Source: a virus
Length of the DNA stretch: 27,039 nucleotides
Strand: one strand, 5' to 3'
IMG/VR virus record: IMGVR_UViG_3300010354_000512
Span: 1-27,039 of that record
Each line of letters starts with the position of its first letter. The first letter of the stretch is position 1. The notes under the pieces were generated by a model. That model made no database searches and was not told the origin of the DNA. It worked only from the letters and a program-made list of their open reading frames with translations. This document shows, piece by piece, positions 21,304 through 27,039 of the stretch. A program made the position numbers and the translations under genes.

Positions 21304-22386
21304 ATGAAAGTGGCTATTTTGGCAGATACTCACTGTGGAGCTGGTAACGATAATCAAGCCTTGAACGGTTTCTTTTTGGACTTTTATGAAAAAGTATTTT
21401 TTCCATATTTAAAAGCCAATAATATTAAAACTGTGATTCATTTAGGAGATACTTTTGATAGAAGAAAGTATATAAACTTTAATACACTTCACTCTTGGCA
21501 AAAACGTGTATTCGAGCCTTTAAATGAATGGTGCGATAGGGTTGATATTTTAATTGGAAATCACGATACCTATTTTAAAAATACCAACTCTGTTAATAGT
21601 GTTAGTGAATTGTTGAAGATATATTCCAAATTTAATATATTTGAAAACTCTACCGAGGTTGAAATAGACTCACGAAAAATACTATATGTCCCATGGATTT
21701 GCGATGATAATCATTCCTCAACATTTGATTTAATCAGCAGCACAAAGTCAACTATATGTATGGGTCATCTTGAGCTAATAGGATTTGAAATGTATGCCGG
21801 GCATATAAACTCGGACAAAGGGATAAGATCCGAAATATTTGATAAGTTTTACATGACATTATCTGGACATTTTCATCAAAAGTCTTCCCGAGGAACCACA
21901 CATTATTTAGGAGCTCCTTATGCTATGATGTGGGGTGATTATGGTTCAAACAAAGGATTTCATGTTTTAGATACCGAAACTCTTGATTTGAATTTTATAG
22001 AAAATCCAATTCACATGTTTCATAAATTATATTATGATGATTCCAATATCTCATACGAACAGATATTGGAAAATTCTAAAGTCGATGTATCTGGCAAATT
22101 TGTTAAAATCATAGTTAAGAAAAAAAATAATCCATATTGGTTCGACCAGTATTTTGAATTATTACAAAAGCAAAATCCTGCGGATATATCGGTGATAGAA
22201 TCTTCATTTGAAGAAACCATTTCTGAAAGTGCAGATATAGACCAAGCAAAAGATACCTTGACTATATTAAAAGAGTGTGTAGAATCTTTAGAGATAGATA
22301 ATTATAAAACATCTCTTAATAATCTTCTAAGAGATTTATATATGGAAGCACTTAATACCAACGATCACATTCAGAGCAATGGATAA
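21304..22386 (+). CDS. 47: Recombination nuclease subunit gp47 (Mre11-like)
   Basis: Nuclease of the gp46/gp47 complex, which resects double-strand ends for strand invasion and takes part in host DNA breakdown. Metal-binding motifs of calcineurin-like nucleases are intact: ADTH (D8, H10), GDTFDRR (48-54), GNHD (85-88), MGHLEL (H155) and SGHFHQKS (188-191). Length 360, close to T4 (339). It is directly followed by gp46 (3-bp gap), the conserved order. Confidence 0.95.
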   Translation: MKVAILADTHCGAGNDNQALNGFFLDFYEKVFFPYLKANNIKTVIHLGDTFDRRKYINFNTLHSWQKRVFEPLNEWCDRVDILIGNHDTYFKNTNSVNSVSELLKIYSKFNIFENSTEVEIDSRKILYVPWICDDNHSSTFDLISSTKSTICMGHLELIGFEMYAGHINSDKGIRSEIFDKFYMTLSGHFHQKSSRGTTHYLGAPYAMMWGDYGSNKGFHVLDTETLDLNFIENPIHMFHKLYYDDSNISYEQILENSKVDVSGKFVKIIVKKKNNPYWFDQYFELLQKQNPADISVIESSFEETISESADIDQAKDTLTILKECVESLEIDNYKTSLNNLLRDLYMEALNTNDHIQSNG

Positions 22387-22389
22387 TTA

Positions 22390-24102
22390 ATGATATTTTT
22401 TACCAAAGTTAGATGGAAAAATCTTCTTTCCACCGGAAATAATTTTGTTGAGATTGATTTATCCGGAAATAGAACCACAATACTATTAGGTCCTTCGGGT
22501 AGTGGAAAAAGCACCTTGCTAGATGCAATTTCATTTGCTCTATTCAATAGACCATTTAGAAACATTAATAAGAATCAATTAGTAAACAGCATAAACGAAA
22601 AAAATTGTTTAGTGGAAATAGAATTTACTCTAGGCACTCAAAATTATCTGATTCGCAGAGGAATAAAGCCTACAATATTTGAAATATATTGTGACCAAAC
22701 TTTAATAAATCAAGACTCTCATTCCAAAGATTATCAGCAATATTTGGAAAGAAATATATTAAAGTTTAATTTTAAAGCGTTTACTCAAATAATTGTATTG
22801 GGCGCCAGCAATTTTACTCCATTCATGCAATTAAAACCCGCTGATAGAAGGATTATTATAGAAGGACTTTTAGATATAGAAATATTTTCTGTTATGAATG
22901 TTTTATTAAAACAGAAAATATCCAATTTAAAAACCTCTATTCAAGATTTGGACTTTTCTTCTTCTATCATAAAAGAAAAAATAGAGTTGCAAAATAAGTA
23001 TATTTTGGAGATATCTCAAAACAAGCAGGATAAAATTAATGAAAATCTACAAACTATAGAAAACAACAATCAAGAAATAGTAAAGTTGCAAAGCGAGATA
23101 TTGGATTTTGAAAAACAAATTGAATCTTTAAAATTAGAGATAGATAATAAATCCGAATTGGATTCTCAATTTGAAAAAATAAAGGGCATAAAGACTAGAT
23201 TTGAATCTAACATTAAAAAGTTCAAAAGAGAAATATCATTCTATGAAGATAACGATATTTGTCCTACTTGTGACCAAGATATTCCCACAGAATTTAAATC
23301 TCAGGAAATTACCAAAAAAGCCGAAAAAATAGTTGAGTGGCAAAATGGTTTATCTGATGTTGAAGTTGCGGTAAATAAGCTACTGACAAAACTAAGCGAT
23401 ATTAGAAATATAGAGGATAAAATCCAAAAGATTCAATCTGACATTATAAAAAACAAAAACATGATTGATGGAATCAATAAGTTTATTAAAAAGATTGCCA
23501 AAGAAACTTTAACTTTAAAAACTGACACTCATCAATCTGATGATGTTCAGATAAAATTAAATGAGCTTGTAGATGAATCCAATAAATTGGAGCAAAGCAA
23601 AAAAACCTTTAGTTTTGATAGAGCTGTTCAGGATTTGGCTACTTCTTTGTTAAAGGATAATGGAGTTAAAGCTAAAATAATAAAACAATATCTACCATTA
23701 ATAAACAAGCACACAAACATATTCTTAAATGCCATGAACTTTTTTGTTACCTTTAATATGGATGAAGAATTTAACGAGTCTATAAAATCCCGAGGTAGAG
23801 ACGACTTTAGCTATGAAAATTTCAGTGAAGGTGAAAAGCAGAGAATAGATTTGGCTTTATTGTTCACTTGGAGAACCATAGCTAAAATGAAAAATAGTGT
23901 TAATACCAATTTACTAATAATGGATGAGGTGTTAGACAGTTATTTGGATAATGCAGCCACAGAAAATGTTTTGCAGTTGTTGGGGTCCGATATGTTTAAA
24001 GATACAAATATTTTTGTAATTTCTCATAAAGAAACCATATCGGATAAATTTAGTAAAGTAATTCGCTTTACAAAGGTAAAAAACTTTAGTACGATAAACT
24101 AA
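22390..24102 (+). CDS. 46: Recombination ATPase subunit gp46 (Rad50/SbcC-like)
   Basis: SMC-like ATPase partner of gp47. Walker A GPSGSGKS (34-41), FNFKAFTQIIVLGASNFTPFM (conserved in T4), a coiled coil of about 170-460 interrupted by a zinc-hook ICPTCD (C291, C294), signature FSEGEKQRIDLALLFTWR (478-495), and Walker B LLIMDE (D512, E513). Length 570 (T4 560). The Walker A reads GPSGSGKS rather than the GRNGGGKS type I recall in T4; the Lys and Ser are in place, so activity is expected. Confidence 0.95.
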   Translation: MIFFTKVRWKNLLSTGNNFVEIDLSGNRTTILLGPSGSGKSTLLDAISFALFNRPFRNINKNQLVNSINEKNCLVEIEFTLGTQNYLIRRGIKPTIFEIYCDQTLINQDSHSKDYQQYLERNILKFNFKAFTQIIVLGASNFTPFMQLKPADRRIIIEGLLDIEIFSVMNVLLKQKISNLKTSIQDLDFSSSIIKEKIELQNKYILEISQNKQDKINENLQTIENNNQEIVKLQSEILDFEKQIESLKLEIDNKSELDSQFEKIKGIKTRFESNIKKFKREISFYEDNDICPTCDQDIPTEFKSQEITKKAEKIVEWQNGLSDVEVAVNKLLTKLSDIRNIEDKIQKIQSDIIKNKNMIDGINKFIKKIAKETLTLKTDTHQSDDVQIKLNELVDESNKLEQSKKTFSFDRAVQDLATSLLKDNGVKAKIIKQYLPLINKHTNIFLNAMNFFVTFNMDEEFNESIKSRGRDDFSYENFSEGEKQRIDLALLFTWRTIAKMKNSVNTNLLIMDEVLDSYLDNAATENVLQLLGSDMFKDTNIFVISHKETISDKFSKVIRFTKVKNFSTIN

Positions 24103-24126
24103 AATGATTGTTATAGGAATTTTATT

Positions 24127-24792
24127 ATGTGTTTTCACAAGGATATGAAAATAATGACAAACGAACCGAAAATAAGAAATGCTATACTTGTAAACGAGTT
24201 TACCGAATTTGGCGTTAAATCTTTTAAAAGCGATTTTGATGAATTGAATTCGGGTCTTATGCCTATAATTCCAATTTTTATTGATAGTTTTGGTGGTGAA
24301 ATATACTCACTTTTGGCTATGTTGGATATTATATCCACTTCAACCAAACCAGTTGCAACAATAGCCTTGGGAAAAGCTATGAGTTGTGGTAGCATATTGC
24401 TGGCTTGTGGCACACCTAAATTTAGATTTGTTGGACCACATTCTACTGTAATGATACACGATGCAGCCACATTTTCTTTTGGTAAAATTGAAGATTTAAA
24501 GGCTGATGTTGGTGAAGCTGAAAGATTGAATCACAAAATATTTGACTTGCTAAATGAAAAGTGCAATAAACCAAAAGGACATTTTCAGTCAAAAGTTGCT
24601 GAGAAAAAGCACGTTAATTGGTACTTGGATTCCACAGAAGTAATAAAGAACGGTTTGGCGGATCATGTTGGAATTCCAGTGATAGATTCATTGTTTAATT
24701 TGGATATAGTTTCTTTACCAAATGCTAAGAATGTCAAGAAGTCAACAAAGTCCACTGCGAGTAAGACCAAGACTAAAACAAAAAAGAAGTAA
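24127..24792 (+). CDS. ClpP-type serine protease
   Basis: ClpP/crotonase-fold peptidase. Oxyanion strand DSFGGEI (53-59), nucleophile in GKAMSCGSILL (Ser86), His111 in STVMIHDAA, and a candidate Asp168 in NWYLDSTEVIKNGLADHVG. The Ser-His spacing of 25 residues equals that of ClpP, and the IxNGLxDxVG motif is typical. The C-terminal about 25 residues are a Lys/Thr/Ser tail (STKSTASKTKTKTKKK), possibly nucleic-acid binding or disordered. ATGs at 24127, 24145 and 24154 compete; AGGA (24115-24118) favours the first, AAGGA (24139-24143) the third. Phage ClpP relatives often act in head maturation, but gp21 fills that role here and this gene sits with replication genes. Confidence 0.85.
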   Translation: MCFHKDMKIMTNEPKIRNAILVNEFTEFGVKSFKSDFDELNSGLMPIIPIFIDSFGGEIYSLLAMLDIISTSTKPVATIALGKAMSCGSILLACGTPKFRFVGPHSTVMIHDAATFSFGKIEDLKADVGEAERLNHKIFDLLNEKCNKPKGHFQSKVAEKKHVNWYLDSTEVIKNGLADHVGIPVIDSLFNLDIVSLPNAKNVKKSTKSTASKTKTKTKKK

Positions 24793-24795
24793 GCT

Positions 24796-25539
24796 ATGCC
24801 AGAGCCGCAAATAAAAACCATTTTGATATCCCAAATAGATGCATCATATCATGAAGATAGTTGTTTTCATTATTTGGAGCTGATACAAAATAGTGATTTT
24901 CTTAGATCCACTCCAATTTATGTTAGCGAACATGGCTTAAAATTGTATGGAAATAGTCTATCGGTTTTTCATTCTCTAAAGAAGTTTGGCATTGACAAGT
25001 GCTTTGCTTTTATTGTTCCTGGAGATTATAATGAAAAGTTTGATATGTATCTTAATAACATACAGTCAAATGTAACTTTGTTGTATCATAAGATTAAGAA
25101 ATTATATTCAGAAGCAATAAATTTAACAAATTGTGAGTTCGATATAAATCAACTGGATTTAATGTATTTGGTTGAGTTGGATGATGAGTCCATGGATGTA
25201 AGAGAGTTGGCTGAAGAAACCGTAAAGATAAAAAAACAATTCAACGTAACAATAGTTTTAAAAACTCTTGAACACAATTTTCTTATCCAAAAGTTTTTTA
25301 AGACAAATAAAAATGAAATAACATTCAATGATTTTAATCGAGTTGTTAATAAGATAGTTGGTCCATTTGATGATGAGCCAGAAGAAAGATTTTATAGAAA
25401 CAATACTTATCCAGATTTTATTATAAAGTGTGATACCTATGAACAATTAAATGCAGTCTTGGACTTTTTTAAGATAAACAAAGATAAAGTAAAAACCACC
25501 AGATTGAATTTTAAGAAAATCGAAAAGTGCATCGTATGA
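24796..25539 (+). CDS. Hypothetical protein, faint ParB-like N-terminus
   Basis: 247 residues. The N-terminal stretch TILISQIDASYHED, TPIYVSEHGLKLYGNSLSVF and HSLKKFGIDKCFAFIV follows the spacing of ParB/sulfiredoxin folds ('pI.V..dG..l.G..r..a...lG...v...v'). The key GxxR residues are replaced (YGNSL), so an enzymatic or CTP-binding role is doubtful. The C-terminal half is unrecognised. Its stop overlaps the next ATG by 4 bp (ATGA), so the two are co-translated. The resemblance is weak inference. Confidence 0.6.
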   Translation: MPEPQIKTILISQIDASYHEDSCFHYLELIQNSDFLRSTPIYVSEHGLKLYGNSLSVFHSLKKFGIDKCFAFIVPGDYNEKFDMYLNNIQSNVTLLYHKIKKLYSEAINLTNCEFDINQLDLMYLVELDDESMDVRELAEETVKIKKQFNVTIVLKTLEHNFLIQKFFKTNKNEITFNDFNRVVNKIVGPFDDEPEERFYRNNTYPDFIIKCDTYEQLNAVLDFFKINKDKVKTTRLNFKKIEKCIV

Positions 25540-26486
25540 AAAGAATTTTGTTTATAGGTCCATACAGTCATCATTTAAGTTCACGAAACTTGCTGGCTTG
25601 TTATAGAATTGTAAGATGGTTTTGTGCGAATGTTCCAGGGTGTGAATTAATTCAATATGAAGATTATGTTAAAGCGGATTGCCACAAAAATGTTGATGCT
25701 ATTATATACTTTTATTCTTCGTTTTATGCCAAGTATGATGAGATTATTACTTTTATGAAGAAACATCCTCATGCCAAAACCTATTGGTTATATAATGAAT
25801 ATACGCTTGCCCTAAACAGTTCTGTGGCAAAATATTTTTATTCCAGAGGATACGAAGTTATAACAAATTTGGTGGATGGACACGGAACGGATGTTGTTAA
25901 TACAGCTAAAAAGCTCCACATTTTAAATATGAATGTTACAGCATTTAGAGATGAGATAGTTAAAAGACCTTTTGGTGATAGAACAATAGATTTGATGTAT
26001 TATGGTTCTTATCGCCCAGACCGACAAGAGTACATGAATGAATACTATCAAAATTCCATAGTTAGCACCAGCCCTAAAAATATTGGAAGATTTAAAGCAA
26101 ATGGACTTTCGGCAAAATTTGTAGATAAACTTGTGTGGGGAAGAAATGATTCTACTTTAAATAGAGTTAAATTTTCTGTTTATATAGAGGACAAGAGTAT
26201 GCATTTGGATAAGTTTAGTAATTTATCCGACAGATTTTATGAGTGTGTTAGTAATGGTGTGGTTTTGTTTTTTGACATTAATTGTAAAAAGAACGTGAAG
26301 GCTTCCGGATATAATATTGAGGAATATTTTTTTGTTAAGAATAATGCCGAGCTAAAAGCTAAAATGAAAGAAATAGAAATGGATTTATCCATACGAGATA
26401 GATATTTTTCCAATGTTATCGAAGGTATAGAAATGGAAAAACAAAATCTCCGCACAGAGTTCTCCAATGTATTTAAAAATGTCTAA
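25536..26486 (+). CDS. Putative GT-B glycosyltransferase-like protein
   Basis: The ATG at 25536 overlaps the preceding TGA (ATGA) and gives 316 residues; a GTG 9 bp upstream is less likely. Begins MKRILFIGPYSHHLSSRNLL, a Rossmann-type start. The C-terminal half has RTIDLMYYGSYRPDRQEYMN, STSPKNIGRFKANG, FSVYIEDKSMHLDKFSNLSD and RFYECVSNGVVLFFD, the layout of a nucleotide-sugar-binding C-lobe in which an acidic residue near RFYE holds the ribose. T4-like phages use glycosyltransferases on modified DNA or virions, but the substrate here cannot be read. The class call is pattern-based. Confidence 0.45.
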   Translation: MKRILFIGPYSHHLSSRNLLACYRIVRWFCANVPGCELIQYEDYVKADCHKNVDAIIYFYSSFYAKYDEIITFMKKHPHAKTYWLYNEYTLALNSSVAKYFYSRGYEVITNLVDGHGTDVVNTAKKLHILNMNVTAFRDEIVKRPFGDRTIDLMYYGSYRPDRQEYMNEYYQNSIVSTSPKNIGRFKANGLSAKFVDKLVWGRNDSTLNRVKFSVYIEDKSMHLDKFSNLSDRFYECVSNGVVLFFDINCKKNVKASGYNIEEYFFVKNNAELKAKMKEIEMDLSIRDRYFSNVIEGIEMEKQNLRTEFSNVFKNV

Positions 26487-26521
26487 TGAATACAGCACGT
26501 TATCTATACTAAAAAATGCGC

Positions 26522-26550
26522 TTGCAATATAAGGTTAGGTGTGCTAATTT
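26522..26550 (+). promoter_or_regulatory. Early-type promoter upstream of the HEVGH gene
   Basis: TTGCAA (26522-26527), 17-bp spacer, then TGTGC before TAATTT (26545-26550). The -10 itself matches poorly, but the GTGTGCTA context is shared with the uvsY promoter at 17656-17685. Transcription would start near 26557. Confidence 0.5.
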
Positions 26551-26551
26551 A

Positions 26552-26579
26552 ATCTCATCGATATTAAAAAAGGTGAGAT
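26552..26579 (+). promoter_or_regulatory. Ribosome-site hairpin directly before the HEVGH gene
   Basis: ATCTCATC (26552-26559) pairs with GGTGAGAT (26572-26579), 8 bp including one G-T pair, with a 12-base loop. The right arm is the Shine-Dalgarno (AAGGTGAG) and ends at the base before the ATG, so the ribosome site would be closed. A transcript starting near 26557 would lack most of the left arm and stay open. Confidence 0.5.
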
Positions 26580-27039
26580 ATGACAGATTCAAAAATAACT
26601 TCCAAAGAGATACTAGCCAAGTTAATGGCTACCGAAAATATTATAGTAGAACATGCCAATGTTCCTACTGCGGCATTTGACCTTAAAAATAGAAAGTTAC
26701 TTCTTCCCATTTGGAAGGATATTTCGGATGATGTATATACTTTACTAATCTCTCACGAAGTTGGACATGCACTATATACTCCTCATTCCGAATGGCAAGA
26801 AACGGTTAAAGATGAAACTGGATCCGACCTAAAACATATAATCAACGTGATTGAGGACGTTAGAATTGAGAAGCTCATTCAAAGTAAATTTCCTGGGACT
26901 GTAAAGTCCTTCAGAGTTGGTTACAACGAGCTTGAGCAGAAAAATATCTTTGGAACCAAAGATAGAGATATTCAGTCCTACGGATTTTTGGATAGAATTA
27001 ATATCCAATTTAAGATTGGTCATTTTGGATATGCCAAAG
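26580..27039 (+). CDS. HEVGH zinc metallopeptidase, N-terminal part
   Basis: 153 codons are visible and the gene runs off the window. LLISHEVGHALYTP gives the zinc motif H59-E60-x-x-H63, and HIINVIEDVRIEKLIQSKFPG downstream supplies a likely third ligand (Glu of IED) in the position used by gluzincin-type enzymes. The following VGYNELEQKNIFGTKDRD and FLDRINIQFKIGHFG match a T4-like marine phage protein annotated as peptidase, which in its full form carries a C-terminal von Willebrand A domain. That part would lie outside the window. Strong AAGGTGAG ribosome site, predicted to be masked by a hairpin. Confidence 0.8.
   Translation, partial: MTDSKITSKEILAKLMATENIIVEHANVPTAAFDLKNRKLLLPIWKDISDDVYTLLISHEVGHALYTPHSEWQETVKDETGSDLKHIINVIEDVRIEKLIQSKFPGTVKSFRVGYNELEQKNIFGTKDRDIQSYGFLDRINIQFKIGHFGYAK

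Overview
This window is a stretch of a T4-like myovirus genome. It is AT-rich (I judge about one third G+C by eye), every well-supported gene is on the + strand, and genes are tightly packed with frequent 1-8 bp overlaps. The recognised proteins are T4 core proteins at cyanophage/pelagiphage-like distance. No gp24-like vertex gene follows gp23, and no tRNA, photosynthesis or other host-diagnostic gene is visible, so the host cannot be named; a marine or freshwater 'exo-T4' phage is the best guess.

Layout. (1) 1-5440: the tail of an unidentified gene, a late promoter, then neck gp13, neck gp14, tail completion gp15, small terminase gp16 and large terminase gp17. (2) 5477-8740: tail sheath gp18, tail tube gp19 and a second gp19 paralogue, separated from the first by a late promoter and a terminator hairpin. 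(3) 8762-14984: portal gp20, a small core-like protein, prohead protease gp21, two extra putative virion proteins, scaffold gp22 with an expanded acidic repeat, and major capsid gp23, closed by a strong terminator. (4) 15029-16988: a free-standing homing-endonuclease-like gene and another gp19-like structural gene. (5) 17008-26486: a small HExxH protein, an unknown, UvsY, UvsW, a small conserved-looking unknown, a 390-bp gap, late sigma factor gp55, a ribbon-helix-helix protein, gp47/gp46, a ClpP-type protease, an unknown protein and a glycosyltransferase-like protein. (6) 26580-end: the start of a HEVGH metallopeptidase.

How it works together. Nine or ten copies of an NATAAATA late-promoter box precede the virion genes, and the sigma factor expected to read them (gp55) is encoded here. 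UvsY, UvsW and gp46/gp47 are the T4 recombination-dependent replication set. gp16/gp17 package DNA into a head built by gp20-gp23 and matured by gp21, and gp13/14/15 join head to tail.

The most interesting non-gene signals are start-site hairpins in the replication region. At uvsW and at the HEVGH gene, a candidate promoter lies so that read-through mRNA would hide the start site while locally initiated mRNA would not. The 390-bp gap before gp55 holds a 15-bp perfect inverted repeat and a minus-strand reading frame that looks protein-like but is interrupted by several TAA codons.
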